A stretch of 64,000 bases of DNA from Streptomyces sp. NBC_01446 (GCF_026340095.1 NZ_JAPEPO010000002.1:1178001-1242000); one strand, 5' to 3'; shown: positions 1 to 8,203, numbered from the stretch's first letter. Notes: generated by a model from the letters alone, not told the origin. Numbers and translations: made by a program.

Positions 1-1
1 T

Positions 2-577
2 CTCACCGGGGTGCGCGATCTGACCCGGCGGGCCGGCTGTCTGTTCATCGCCGACGAGATCCAGTCGGGCCTCGGCCGCACGGGCCGCACGCTCGCCGTC
101 GACCACGAAGCCGTACGCCCCGACATGCTGCTGCTCGGCAAAGCACTCGGCGGTGGCATCGTGCCCGTGTCGGCGGTCGTCGCGGGCCGGGACGTCCTCG
201 GGGTGCTGCGGCCGGGCGAGCACGGCTCCACGTTCGGCGGGAACCCGCTGGCCGCGGCGGTCGGCTCCGCCGTCGTCGACCTGCTCGCCACGGGCGAGTT
301 CCAGCGCCGGGCGGCCGATCTGGGCGAGGTGCTGCGTGCCGGACTCGAGGCCCTCACCGGCAAGGGCGTGACGGGCTTCCGGGCCCGCGGGCTGTGGGCG
401 GGCGTCGACATCGACCCGGCCATCGGAACGGGACGCCGGATCAGCGAACTCCTTCTGGCCGAAGGCGTGTTGGTCAAGGACACCCACGGCTCGACGATCC
501 GCCTGGCGCCGCCCCTGACCATCACCCGCGAGGAGCTGGAGTCGGCGCTCGCCGCGCTGGGGAGGGTGCTGGGCTAG
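2..577 (+). CDS. rocD: ornithine aminotransferase, 5' end outside window
   Basis: C-terminal 191 residues of a class III PLP-dependent aminotransferase. The reading frame is open to the left edge of the window, so the true start is missing. The visible part carries the PLP-pocket segment FIADEIQSGLGRTG, the Schiff-base lysine in LLLGKALGGG and the glycine-rich GSTFGGNPLA stretch. These match ornithine--oxo-acid transaminases, which convert ornithine and 2-oxoglutarate to glutamate semialdehyde and glutamate in arginine/proline metabolism. Another class III aminotransferase (for example acetylornithine) is possible, but the GEHGSTFGGNPLA pattern favours rocD. A strong hairpin follows the stop codon, so it is probably the last gene of its transcript. 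Confidence 0.85.
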   Translation, partial: LTGVRDLTRRAGCLFIADEIQSGLGRTGRTLAVDHEAVRPDMLLLGKALGGGIVPVSAVVAGRDVLGVLRPGEHGSTFGGNPLAAAVGSAVVDLLATGEFQRRAADLGEVLRAGLEALTGKGVTGFRARGLWAGVDIDPAIGTGRRISELLLAEGVLVKDTHGSTIRLAPPLTITREELESALAALGRVLG

Positions 578-586
578 CCCCGGGAT

Positions 587-636
587 CCGAGGTCACGGCC
601 CCGCCACTGTCAGCGGTGGCCGGGCCGTGACCTCGG
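587..636 (+). terminator. hairpin terminator after rocD
   Basis: Perfect 14-bp inverted repeat CCGAGGTCACGGCC (587-600) and GGCCGTGACCTCGG (623-636), extended by one further pair and closing a 20-nt loop. There is no clear U-tract, as is usual for Streptomyces terminators. It lies between the rocD stop and the next gene on the same strand. Confidence 0.7.
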
Positions 637-693
637 GCTTAGCGTGGGAGGGACCGCTGTCCGCTCCCCCGACCGAAACTGGTGTGTGTCGCC

Positions 694-1389
694 ATGGCCG
701 ACAAGCCGACCGTCGTTCTGGTCCACGGGTTCTGGGGCGGCGCCGCCCACTGGGCCAAGGTCGTCGTGGAGCTGCACAACCGCGGCTTCGGCTCCCTGCA
801 CGCCGTGGAGAACCCCCTGACCTCCCTGGTGGACGACGCCGAGCGCACGCGCAAGATGGTCAAGCAGGTGGACGGCCCCGTGATCCTGGTGGGGCACTCC
901 TACGGCGGCGCCGTCATCACGGAGGCGGGCGACCTTCCGAACGTGACGGGCCTCGTCTACGTCGCCGCGTTCGCGCCCGATGCGGGCGAGAGCCCGGGGC
1001 AGATCAGCCAGGAGCTGGCGCCCGCGGCGATCGAGAACCTCGCACCCGACTCCGACGGCTACCTGTGGATCAAGCAGGACAAGTTCCACGAGAGCTTCTG
1101 CCAGGACCTGCCCGCGGACGAGGCTCTCGTCATGGCCGTCACCCAGAAAGCCCCCCTGGCCTCGACGTTCGGGGACAACGTGACCGCCCCCGCCTGGCGG
1201 GTCAAGCCGACGTGGTACCAGGTATCGACGGACGACCGCATGATCAATCCGGCCAACGAACGCCGCATGGCCGAACGAATGAACCCGCGCGCCGTCATCG
1301 AACTCGCCGCAGGGCACGCTTCGTTGGCCTCGCAGCCGACCGCGATCGCCGACCTGATCGAAACGGCGTCGAACGAACTCTCCGGCTAG
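694..1389 (+). CDS. alpha/beta-fold hydrolase
   Basis: Protein of 231 residues with the alpha/beta-hydrolase layout: oxyanion-hole HGFWGG at residues 11-16, nucleophile elbow GHSYGG with Ser69, a late acidic residue in STDDRM and the catalytic His in AAGHAS near the C-terminus. It resembles the small salicylate-esterase/MekB-like group of cytosolic esterases. No signal peptide is seen and the substrate cannot be told from sequence. The ATG at 694 was chosen because homology-like sequence (MADKPTVVLVHG) begins there. A GTG at 682 is in frame, and neither has a good Shine-Dalgarno. A terminator separates it from rocD. Confidence 0.8.
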   Translation: MADKPTVVLVHGFWGGAAHWAKVVVELHNRGFGSLHAVENPLTSLVDDAERTRKMVKQVDGPVILVGHSYGGAVITEAGDLPNVTGLVYVAAFAPDAGESPGQISQELAPAAIENLAPDSDGYLWIKQDKFHESFCQDLPADEALVMAVTQKAPLASTFGDNVTAPAWRVKPTWYQVSTDDRMINPANERRMAERMNPRAVIELAAGHASLASQPTAIADLIETASNELSG

Positions 1390-1472
1390 CGGTTGGGGCG
1401 GCGCCCCGCAGAGGACCGACAGCGGCCAAGGCGTGCGTCGACAAGCCCCCCGATGCTTGATTGGGTTGCGCC

Positions 1473-1877
1473 ATGCGCATCGACCGACTCGACCACCTCG
1501 TCCTCACCGTGCACGACCTCGACGCCACGGTCGCCTTCTACACGAAGATCCTGGGCATGGAGGCGGTCACGTTCCGAGGCGGCCGCCGTGCCCTGGCCTT
1601 CGGCCACAGCAAGATCAACCTCCACGAGGCGGGCCACGAGTTCGAGCCGAAGGCGACCCGCCCCACACCCGGCAGCGCGGACCTGTGCCTGATCGTCGAC
1701 GAGCCCGTCGAGCGGATCGTCGCCGAACTGGCAAGCCACGGAGTCCCGTTGGAGGAAGGACCGGTGGAGCGCACGGGCGCCACCGGCCCCATCCGCAGCG
1801 TGTACGTGCGGGACCCGGACGACAACCTGATCGAGCTCAGCAACTATGCGGACACGGCGGACGCGCCCACATCCTGA
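1473..1877 (+). CDS. VOC family (glyoxalase/dioxygenase fold) protein
   Basis: Protein of 134 residues with two beta-alpha-beta-beta-beta modules of the vicinal oxygen chelate fold. The first begins RIDRLDHLVLTVHDLDAT with a candidate metal-binding His and the last strand ends DPDDNLIELSNY with a candidate metal-binding Glu. It resembles the YwbC/virulence-protein-like VOC subgroup, with substrate unknown. The ATG at 1473 starts the conserved fold; the in-frame TTG at 1461 adds only four residues. It follows the hydrolase by 83 bp on the same strand and may share its transcript, but the sequence does not prove this. Confidence 0.8.
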   Translation: MRIDRLDHLVLTVHDLDATVAFYTKILGMEAVTFRGGRRALAFGHSKINLHEAGHEFEPKATRPTPGSADLCLIVDEPVERIVAELASHGVPLEEGPVERTGATGPIRSVYVRDPDDNLIELSNYADTADAPTS

Positions 1878-2936
1878 CTAGCGCTCCTCGCGCCCCACAT
1901 CCCGTACGAGATCCAGCGCCCTGCCCAGCGTGGTCAGGCGCTCCTCCAGTGTGTCGCCGGCAGGGTAGAGGCGGACCGTGTCGACCCCCGCGGCGCTCCA
2001 GACCCGCAGGCGTTCGCGGACCATGGGCTCGGTGCCGATGAGGGTGGTGGCCAGGACCATGTCGTCGGTGACCAGTTCCGCGGCGCCGTCGCGGTCGCCC
2101 GCCTGCCAGCGTGCGCGGACCTCGGCCGCCGTGTCGGCCCAGCCCTGCCTGCTGTAGGCGTTGTTGTAGTAGTTGGTGGTCGCGGAGCCCATGCCGCCCA
2201 GGCTGAAGGCCAGTTCCTTCTTGCGGCCCGCGACCATCGCGCGCAGCGCGTCCTCGTCGTCGGCGAACGCCACCTCGGCGCCCTGGCAGATGTCCAGGTC
2301 GGACCGCTTACGGCCGGCCGCCGCGAGCCCGGCGTCCAGATGGTCGAAGTAGGCCCCCTGCGCGCCCTCGGGCACGAAACTCGTGCCGAGCCAGCCGTCC
2401 GCGATCTCGCCGGTCAGCCGCAGCATTCTGGGCGAGAGCGTGGCCAGATAGACGGGCAGGTCGTGCTCGGCCCGCATGGACAGGCGCATCGGCTTCGCCT
2501 CGCCGCCGGGAAGCGGGAGGGTGAACTCCCGTCCTTCGTAGGCGAGTTTCTCTCCCGCCACCGCCTGCCGGACGATCTCGACGGTCTCGCGCATACGGGT
2601 CAGGGGCCGCGCGAAGGGGACCCCGTGCAGCCCTTCGATCACCTGCGGTCCAGACGGGCCGAGTCCGAGCAGGAAGCGGCCTTCGGAGATGTTGGAGAGG
2701 GTGATCGCCGCGCGGGCGATCGCGGCCGGGGTGCGGGTGGCCAGCTGGATGATCCCGGAGCCGAGCAGCATCCTCTCCGTGCGCGCCGCCAGGTATCCGA
2801 GCGGCGAGGGGGCCTCCGAGCCCCACGCCTCGGCCACCCAGCAGACGTCCATCCCGAGCCGCTCGGCCTCGGTCACGAAGTCGACCGTCTCGCGCCAACT
2901 GCCGCCCGAGGCCTCGATCGTCGTGGACGTACGCAT
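1878..2936 (-). CDS. LLM class F420-dependent oxidoreductase
   Basis: Protein of 352 residues of the bacterial luciferase-like monooxygenase superfamily (TIM barrel using reduced F420 or FMN). Family landmarks are FVTEAERLGMDVCWVAE near the N-terminus, the LGSGIIQLATRTP strand and the SEGRFLLGLGPSGPQVIEG turn. Actinobacterial members usually reduce or oxidise small organic substrates with F420. The start ATG overlaps the stop of the upstream SRPBCC gene by one base (TGATG), so translation is coupled. An HxlR regulator lies upstream on the same strand, suggesting a small redox operon; the substrate is not predictable. Confidence 0.9.
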   Translation of the reverse strand: MRTSTTIEASGGSWRETVDFVTEAERLGMDVCWVAEAWGSEAPSPLGYLAARTERMLLGSGIIQLATRTPAAIARAAITLSNISEGRFLLGLGPSGPQVIEGLHGVPFARPLTRMRETVEIVRQAVAGEKLAYEGREFTLPLPGGEAKPMRLSMRAEHDLPVYLATLSPRMLRLTGEIADGWLGTSFVPEGAQGAYFDHLDAGLAAAGRKRSDLDICQGAEVAFADDEDALRAMVAGRKKELAFSLGGMGSATTNYYNNAYSRQGWADTAAEVRARWQAGDRDGAAELVTDDMVLATTLIGTEPMVRERLRVWSAAGVDTVRLYPAGDTLEERLTTLGRALDLVRDVGREER

Positions 2937-3472
2937 CACTCGCCCCGCCCTTCCGGAGCCGGGCCGCCCTCGGCCAGGTCCTTGATCGCGTCGAGCGTGG
3001 CGGTGATGCTCCGCTCGAACTCCCGCAGCCGCACGAACACGATCTTCTGCTCCTTCTCCGGCATCCGGTCGATCGCGTACGAGAGCCCGGACCGGCCGGG
3101 GCCGAGCTGCATCCACTGGGCCAGCTCGGTGCCGCCGTCGTCGAGCGGTGTCAGGGTGAACTTCCACAGGGCGCCGGGCTGTTCGGGGTCCTCGACCGCC
3201 CAGGCGAACACGCGCGGCGCCTCGCACCGGACGACGTACGAGGTGGTCTGCCACTCCCCCAGCGACTCGTGCTTGCTGCGTCCGACGAACCGCGCGCCGA
3301 GCGTGGGGCCCGCCGCCCCGTCCAGCCAGTCGACCGACTGGAGTTCGGCGCTGAGCGTGGGCATCAGGTTGATGTCGGAGACGAACTCCCACACCCGCTC
3401 CGGCGACGCCAGGATCCTTCTGCGGACCTCGACCGTCGGTTTGTCGGCGTAGCGCGCGCCCGTCCACTCCAT
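2936..3472 (-). CDS. SRPBCC family protein
   Basis: Protein of 178 residues with a START-like/SRPBCC ligand-binding fold. Typical features are VEVRRRILASPERVWEFVSD at the start, a central beta-sheet ending in a tryptophan-rich strand and the long C-terminal helix with LREFERSITATLDAIKDL. Such proteins bind hydrophobic ligands or act as cyclases. The ATG at 3472 has a GAGAGG ribosome-binding site just upstream; a TTG at 3568 would add a poor N-terminus. A TTGACG -35-like box lies at 3568-3563 on this strand. It is translationally coupled to the LLM oxidoreductase, so it may present or modify the substrate of that enzyme (inference). Confidence 0.8.
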   Translation of the reverse strand: MEWTGARYADKPTVEVRRRILASPERVWEFVSDINLMPTLSAELQSVDWLDGAAGPTLGARFVGRSKHESLGEWQTTSYVVRCEAPRVFAWAVEDPEQPGALWKFTLTPLDDGGTELAQWMQLGPGRSGLSYAIDRMPEKEQKIVFVRLREFERSITATLDAIKDLAEGGPAPEGRGE

Positions 3473-3599
3473 TGCCGGTTGCCTCTCCGTCTGCGGGAAG
3501 TTCACTGTGCGGGGTCCGTTGAAAGCGGCCCTGAGCATGAGAGTTGCGTAGATAGACTCACCCGTCAAGAGGGCGGGACAGGGGTGGGACCACGGGGAG

Positions 3600-4097
3600 T
3601 CAGTCGGCGAAACGCGCCTTGATGTCCGGGCGTTCGGCCAGCCGGGGCGGATAGCCCGGGCCGAGACGGGGCCGCGTGTTCTCGGCCGTCATCGGCTCCT
3701 TGCACGCGCTGCACACGACCTCGGCATGGCTCTCCTGGCCGCACCGGTCGTGGTGGAACACGACGGGCGGTCCGGCCTCCTCCGCGAGCCAGCGGTCGCC
3801 CCACCTGTTCATGGCGGCGAGCACGCCGAAGAAGTCGCGTCCCATGTCCGTGAGGACGTAGTCGTAGCGGACGGGCTCCTGCTGATAGGCCCGTTTCTCC
3901 ATGAGTCCCTCGTCCACGAGGCGCCGGAGCCGGTCGGCCAGGGTGTTGCGCGCGATGCCGAGCTCCTCCTGGAACACGTCGAACCGCTTGATCCCGTAGA
4001 ACGCCTCACGCAGGACGAGCGGCGTCCACCAGTCGCCGAGCAGGTCCATGGTGCGGGCGATGGAGCAGGGCCAGTTGGCAAAGGAGGTCCGCCTCAT
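3600..4097 (-). CDS. HxlR family transcriptional regulator
   Basis: Protein of 165 residues. The winged-helix core is clear: ARTMDLLGDWWTPLVLREAF, then FDVFQEELGIARNTLADRLR (recognition helix) and the wing ending YDYVLTDMGRDF. A C-terminal tail with C-x(12)-C-x(2)-C (DRCGQESHAEVVCSAC) may bind a metal, as in some HxlR proteins. The ATG at 4097 begins the conserved domain; the open frame continues to 4187 but that stretch contains the likely operator. It probably controls itself and the SRPBCC-LLM pair 127 bp downstream on the same strand (inference). Confidence 0.85.
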   Translation of the reverse strand: MRRTSFANWPCSIARTMDLLGDWWTPLVLREAFYGIKRFDVFQEELGIARNTLADRLRRLVDEGLMEKRAYQQEPVRYDYVLTDMGRDFFGVLAAMNRWGDRWLAEEAGPPVVFHHDRCGQESHAEVVCSACKEPMTAENTRPRLGPGYPPRLAERPDIKARFAD

Positions 4098-4112
4098 GCC
4101 GTCAGCATACGA

Positions 4113-4131
4113 GGGTCTCGGATTGAGACCC
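4113..4131. promoter_or_regulatory. inverted repeat upstream of hxlR-type gene
   Basis: GGGTCTC (4113-4119) and GAGACCC (4125-4131) form a perfect 7-bp inverted repeat around GGATT, 16 nt upstream of the ATG at 4097. TATGCT at 4108-4103 between repeat and start is a possible -10. The position fits an autoregulatory operator. Confidence 0.5.
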
Positions 4132-4294
4132 AGCAGTTCGGGCTCGCGAGCAGAGGCCGGTTCGGGCGTTCCGTACGGCTGTGGCACGTGACCTACGACG
4201 CAAACTCCGCGTCCCTGTTGTGGAGCCCGTCACGGAACTGATCCAGTGGCCGGGACAGTCGGCGCGCGGCGCCGCACCAGGAGGGGGCTCACGC

Positions 4295-5164
4295 ATGACG
4301 TCCGGGTACTTCACGTCCGTCGACGATGTGTCCGCGCGGCTCGCCGCGACGGGCTACCTGGCGTCCCCTGCGGTGGCCACCACGGTCTTCCTCGCCGACC
4401 GCCTCGGCAAGCCGCTGCTCGTCGAGGGCCCCGCGGGCGTCGGCAAGACCGAACTGGCCAAGGCGGTCGCCGAGGTCGCGGGCGCCACCCTCGTCCGGCT
4501 CCAGTGCTACGAGGGCGTGGACGAGTCGCGCGCCCTGTACGAGTGGAACCACGCCAAGCAGCTCCTGCGCATCACGGCGGGCCGCGACGAGTCGTGGGAC
4601 GAGACCCGTACGGACATCTTCAGCGAGGAGTTCCTGCTGCCGCGCCCGCTGCTGACGGCGATCCGAGGCAGCGACCCGAAGGTGCTGCTCATCGACGAGA
4701 CCGACAAGGCCGACGTCGAGGTGGAGGGCCTGCTCCTGGAGGTGCTCAGCGACTTCCAGGTGACGGTGCCCGAGCTCGGCACGATCAGCGCGACGCGCCG
4801 CCCGTTCACCGTCCTCACCTCCAACGCGAGCCGCGAGCTGTCCGAGGCGCTGCGCCGCCGCTGTCTGTTCCTCCATATCGGCTTCCCCGAGGAGGAGTTG
4901 GAGCGCCGGATCGTACGGCTCAAGGTGCCGGGGCTCGACGAAGCACTGGCGCAGGCCGTGGTGCGGGTGGTCGGCGCGCTGCGCGCGATGGACCTTCGGA
5001 AGGTGCCGTCGGTCGCGGAGACCATCGACTGGGCCCGCACACTCCTCGCCCTCGGCGCCGGAACCCTCGACGAAGAGGTCGTACGCGACACGCTCGGCGT
5101 CGTCCTCAAGCATCAGGAGGACGTGCTGAAGGCGGCGGCCAAGCTGGACCTGGACGCCGTGTGA
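4295..5164 (+). CDS. MoxR-type AAA+ ATPase
   Basis: Protein of 289 residues. Walker A is GPAGVGKT at residues 45-52, Walker B is LLIDETDKAD at 131-140, and sensor 1 lies in TVLTSNASRELSEALRRRCLF, followed by an arginine-rich hinge and the C-terminal lid. This is the MoxR/CoxD group of chaperone-like ATPases that work with a VWA-domain partner to insert metal or remodel an enzyme. GGAGGGGG (4279-4286) provides the ribosome-binding site for the ATG at 4295. The stop overlaps the start of the VWA gene by four bases (GTGA), a strong sign that the two proteins act together. No carbon-monoxide dehydrogenase genes are adjacent, so the client is unknown. Confidence 0.9.
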   Translation: MTSGYFTSVDDVSARLAATGYLASPAVATTVFLADRLGKPLLVEGPAGVGKTELAKAVAEVAGATLVRLQCYEGVDESRALYEWNHAKQLLRITAGRDESWDETRTDIFSEEFLLPRPLLTAIRGSDPKVLLIDETDKADVEVEGLLLEVLSDFQVTVPELGTISATRRPFTVLTSNASRELSEALRRRCLFLHIGFPEEELERRIVRLKVPGLDEALAQAVVRVVGALRAMDLRKVPSVAETIDWARTLLALGAGTLDEEVVRDTLGVVLKHQEDVLKAAAKLDLDAV

Positions 5165-6603
5165 GCGCGACGGCGGCCGGCGTCCCGGAGCGGCTCACCG
5201 CGCTCGTGCAGGCGCTGCGCTCGCACGGCGTCCGGATCGGCACCGGCGAGACCGTCGACGCCGGGCTCGCCGTCGATGCGCTCGGCCTGACCGACCGCGA
5301 GCACCTGCGGGAGGGCCTGGCGGCGGCGCTGCTGCACAGCGAGGGGCAGCGGTCCGTGTTCGACCCCGTCTTCGATCTGTACTTTCCCCGGAGTGTCGGC
5401 GCCCCGCAGGACACCCGGCACGAGCCGGGCGCCGGGCGTACGTGGCAGGCCTCCGACACGGCCGACCTGCGCGAGCGGCTCGCCGCCGCGCTCGCCGCCA
5501 ACGACCAGGAACTGCTCGACCAGTTGGCGGCCGAGGCGGTGGACGGCCTCGGCGGCTACGGCACGGCGAACGGGGCGGGCGGCTCGGGTGGGTCCGGCGG
5601 ATCGGGTCCGTCGGGCCGCTCTGACGGCTGGTCCTCGCACCAGACGCTGGCCCGGCTGCGCCCGGAGACCCTGCTCGCCCGGATCCTCGCCGGGATCCGG
5701 GCCGGGGCCGCCGGCGAGGACGAGTTCACCGACCGGCTCCAGGCGGACGAGATCCGCCGCCGCATCCAGGCGTTCCGCGGGCGCGTGGGCACCGAGGCGC
5801 GGCGCCGGGTCGCCGAGCGTCGCGGTACCGACGAGATCGCCCGCCGCGCCATCGCACCCACCGCCGACCGTGTCGACTTCCTCATCGCGGGGCGCGCCCA
5901 GCTGGACGAGCTGCGCCGGGCGGTTCAGCCCCTGGCCCGCAAGCTGGCCACCCGCCTCGCCGCCCGCCGGCGCCGGGCCGCGCGCGGGCGGATCGACCTG
6001 CGCCGCACGCTCCGTGGGTCCCTGTCGACGGGCGGCGTCCCGATGCGGCCCGTGCTGCGCCGCCGCCGTCCCGCGCGCCCCGAGCTCGTCCTCCTGTGCG
6101 ACGTGTCCGGCTCGGTCGCGGGGTTCGCCAACTTCACGATGCTGCTGGTGCAGGCGCTGCACGACCAGTTCAGCAAGGTGCGGGTGTTCGCCTTCGTCAA
6201 CCGCGTCGACGAGGTGACCGACCTCATCGGCCGCGACGCGGCCGGGCCCGAGGGACTCAGCACGCGCATCCTCTCGGCGGCGGCCGTGACGGGCTGGCAC
6301 GGAAGCAGCGACTACGGCACGTCGCTGGGCGAGTTCGCCGAGCGGTACGGGGACGCGGTCGGCCCGCGCAGCACCGTGTTCGTCCTGGGCGACGCCCGTA
6401 CGAACATGAGCGACCCCAACACGGGGGCGCTGCGGGACGTCGCCGGGCGCGCCCGCAAGGTGTACTGGCTCAACCCCGAACGGCGCTCGCTGTGGGACAC
6501 CGGCGACTCGGCGGCCGACACGTATGCGGAGATCGTCGAGATGCATGAGTGCCGCAACGCCCAGCAGCTGAGCGCGCTGATCGCGCGGCTGCTGCCTGTT
6601 TGA
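5161..6603 (+). CDS. VWA domain-containing (CoxE-like) protein
   Basis: Protein of 480 residues starting at the GTG that overlaps the MoxR stop. The first 130 residues are helical, then a Gly/Ser-rich linker (about 135-155), a basic helical region and a VWA domain from about residue 308. The MIDAS signature DVSGS is at 314-318 and a later metal-site acid lies in VLGDARTN. This order is typical of CoxE-like partners of MoxR ATPases. No signal peptide or membrane segment is visible, so the complex should be cytosolic. It probably binds the client through the metal site while the ATPase drives remodelling (family knowledge, client unknown). Confidence 0.88.
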   Translation: MSATAAGVPERLTALVQALRSHGVRIGTGETVDAGLAVDALGLTDREHLREGLAAALLHSEGQRSVFDPVFDLYFPRSVGAPQDTRHEPGAGRTWQASDTADLRERLAAALAANDQELLDQLAAEAVDGLGGYGTANGAGGSGGSGGSGPSGRSDGWSSHQTLARLRPETLLARILAGIRAGAAGEDEFTDRLQADEIRRRIQAFRGRVGTEARRRVAERRGTDEIARRAIAPTADRVDFLIAGRAQLDELRRAVQPLARKLATRLAARRRRAARGRIDLRRTLRGSLSTGGVPMRPVLRRRRPARPELVLLCDVSGSVAGFANFTMLLVQALHDQFSKVRVFAFVNRVDEVTDLIGRDAAGPEGLSTRILSAAAVTGWHGSSDYGTSLGEFAERYGDAVGPRSTVFVLGDARTNMSDPNTGALRDVAGRARKVYWLNPERRSLWDTGDSAADTYAEIVEMHECRNAQQLSALIARLLPV

Positions 6604-6684
6604 CCGCCCTTCGCGGCGACGGGGTCAGTTGTACGAGCCGGGGACCTTACGTGCGTGCCGGAGCCGGGTGCGTGGGTGCCGGGG

Positions 6685-7335
6685 TCAGACATGCGCGAGG
6701 AGCCGGTCCAGAGGGCGTGGCACCCGGTCGAGGTCGAGCCGCTCCACGAGTGAGCGCGCGTACTGCGCCTTGCGTCCGCTGTGCGTCCCCATGAACCGGC
6801 GCAACTGCCGCTCCACGCCCCGTTCCCGCTGCGCCGGCTGCTTCTGGAAGGTACGGAAGGACCTCAAGTCGCCCTCGATGTCCAGGACTTCCTGCACGGT
6901 GTCCGCGCCGAGGCCGCGGATCAGCTCGTCCTCCAGGTCCGCGACACACACGTAGAAGCCGAGCTGTTCCATGTCCGCGTGGGTGAGGTGGGGGCGCGGG
7001 CCGTTCCGCTCCAGAACGCTGCGGAAGTAGTGCTCCTCCCCGGCGTCGCACAGCCCGGCGACGGTGACGTCGAGCCCGTCCGGGCCGCACACGGCGAGGA
7101 ATCTCCCGATGCTCATCGCGCCGCCGAGCGGCAGCACCGCGACGCCCTCCTCCTCGAGGCTGCGCCCGCGCCGCCGGGCCAGCGCCTCGACGGCGACCAG
7201 GTCGCTCTCCCCCTCGACCAGGACGACCTTGCGCACACCGGCCACGACGGCCAGCTCGCGGGCCGCCTCCGCGGCCGGCCCGTCGTCACCTCCGTGCGCC
7301 GCCCACGCTCCGGCCGCCCGACGGAACCGTCCCAT
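6685..7335 (-). CDS. TOPRIM domain-containing protein
   Basis: Protein of about 216 residues containing a TOPRIM fold: VVLVEGESD with the catalytic-type Glu41 and Asp45, followed by LPLGGAMSIG and a second acidic strand AGLCDAGEE. The C-terminal half is helical and charged (SFRTFQKQPAQRERGVERQL). Comparable stand-alone proteins are annotated as TOPRIM nucleotidyl transferase/hydrolase proteins related to the OLD nuclease C-terminus, but no ATPase domain is present here. Starts at 7335 (ATG) or 7344 (GTG) are both possible. It is convergent with the VWA gene and divergent from the AlkB-like gene. Confidence 0.75.
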   Translation of the reverse strand: MGRFRRAAGAWAAHGGDDGPAAEAARELAVVAGVRKVVLVEGESDLVAVEALARRRGRSLEEEGVAVLPLGGAMSIGRFLAVCGPDGLDVTVAGLCDAGEEHYFRSVLERNGPRPHLTHADMEQLGFYVCVADLEDELIRGLGADTVQEVLDIEGDLRSFRTFQKQPAQRERGVERQLRRFMGTHSGRKAQYARSLVERLDLDRVPRPLDRLLAHV

Positions 7336-7380
7336 CTCGTCCACACGCCCAGTTTCGCAGGGCACGGGGTGTCCGCGTCC

Positions 7381-7392
7381 AGCTAATTAGCT
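7381..7392. promoter_or_regulatory. AT-rich 12-bp palindrome in divergent promoter region
   Basis: AGCTAATTAGCT is a perfect palindrome in the 89-bp gap between the TOPRIM gene and the alkB-like gene, an unusually AT-rich spot for this genome. It could be an operator for one or both divergent genes; no known box was matched. Confidence 0.35.
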
Positions 7393-7424
7393 CACACGTT
7401 CGAATCTAGGAGTACGCTGTCCCC

Positions 7425-8054
7425 ATGGCAACGCACCAACTCCAGGGGTCCCTGTTCGACCAGAGCGACGACGTGCGACTGCGCCCGCTGGACGGGGTCC
7501 GCAGGACCGTGCTCGGCGACGGCGCCTGGATCGACCTGCTGCCGGGCTGGCTCAGCGGCGCCGACGCGCTGTTCGAGCAGCTGGCCACGGAGGTGCCGTG
7601 GAAGGCCGAGCGGCGGCAGATGTACGAGCGGGTCGTGGACGTGCCGCGCCTGCTCGCCTTCTACGGCGCGGGCGAGCCACTCCCGCACCCCGTCCTCGAC
7701 GAGGCCCGACAGGCGCTGTCGGCGCACTACGCGGCCGAGCTCGGGGAACCCTTCACGACGGCCGGACTGTGCCACTACCGCGACGGCCGCGACAGCGTCG
7801 CCTGGCACGGCGACCGCATCGGCCGCGGCGCCCGCGAGGACACCATGGTCGCCATCCTCTCCGTGGGCGCGCCACGCGACCTGCTGCTGCGTCCGCGCGA
7901 CGGCGGCGATGTGGTTCGCCGGCCGCTGGGCCACGGCGACCTGATCGTGATGGGCGGCTCCTGCCAGCGGACGTGGGAACACGCCGTCCCGAAGACGACG
8001 CGAGCCGCGGGCGGCCGAATCAGCATCCAGTTCCGGCCGCACGGAGTTCAGTGA
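7425..8054 (+). CDS. AlkB-like 2-oxoglutarate/Fe(II) dioxygenase
   Basis: Protein of 209 residues with the AlkB layout. The iron ligands are visible as H128-x-D130 in VAWHGDRIGR and H186 in RTWEHAVPK; the 2-oxoglutarate-binding arginines are R198 and R204 in GGRISIQFR. Members repair alkylated bases or modify RNA/protein by oxidative demethylation. The ATG at 7425 begins the conserved N-terminus (QGSLFDQ). It is divergent from the TOPRIM gene. Its last six codons run into a 28-bp tandem repeat array. Confidence 0.88.
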   Translation: MATHQLQGSLFDQSDDVRLRPLDGVRRTVLGDGAWIDLLPGWLSGADALFEQLATEVPWKAERRQMYERVVDVPRLLAFYGAGEPLPHPVLDEARQALSAHYAAELGEPFTTAGLCHYRDGRDSVAWHGDRIGRGAREDTMVAILSVGAPRDLLLRPRDGGDVVRRPLGHGDLIVMGGSCQRTWEHAVPKTTRAAGGRISIQFRPHGVQ

Positions 8055-8203
8055 TCCGGCGAACCCGCACGAGGTGCAGTGATCCGGCGGGAGGGCACGA
8101 GGTGCACTGGTCCCGCGAGCCCGCACGGGGTGCAGCGATCCCGCAAGCCCGCACGAGGTGCAGTGGTCCCGCGAGCCCGCACGGATGCCAGGATCCCCGG
8201 CGT
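8036..8203. repeat. 28-bp tandem repeat array, about six units
   Basis: Six head-to-tail 28-bp units: 8036-8063, 8064-8091, 8092-8119, 8120-8147, 8148-8175 and a degenerate one at 8176-8203. The common core is CCCGCACGAGGTGCAGTG followed by a G/C-rich half such as GTCCCGCGAG. Unit 1 lies inside the last codons of the alkB-like gene and the last unit ends on the GTG start of the GNAT gene, so the array fills the whole intergenic space. There are no unique spacers, so it is not a CRISPR. Confidence 0.9.

Noticed and set aside
5113..6546. 477-codon antisense frame to the VWA gene
   Set aside because: Mirror of the codon bias of the real gene; no start signal or domain.
7393..7424. LexA box before the alkB-like gene
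   Set aside because: Only a single GTTCG half-site is present; the paired half is missing.
6685..8054. Phage-defence system from TOPRIM plus AlkB-like genes
   Set aside because: No OLD-type ATPase or other effector is present and the two genes are divergent; evidence is too thin.
8036..8203. CRISPR array
   Set aside because: The 28-bp units are contiguous with no unique spacers and no cas genes are nearby.
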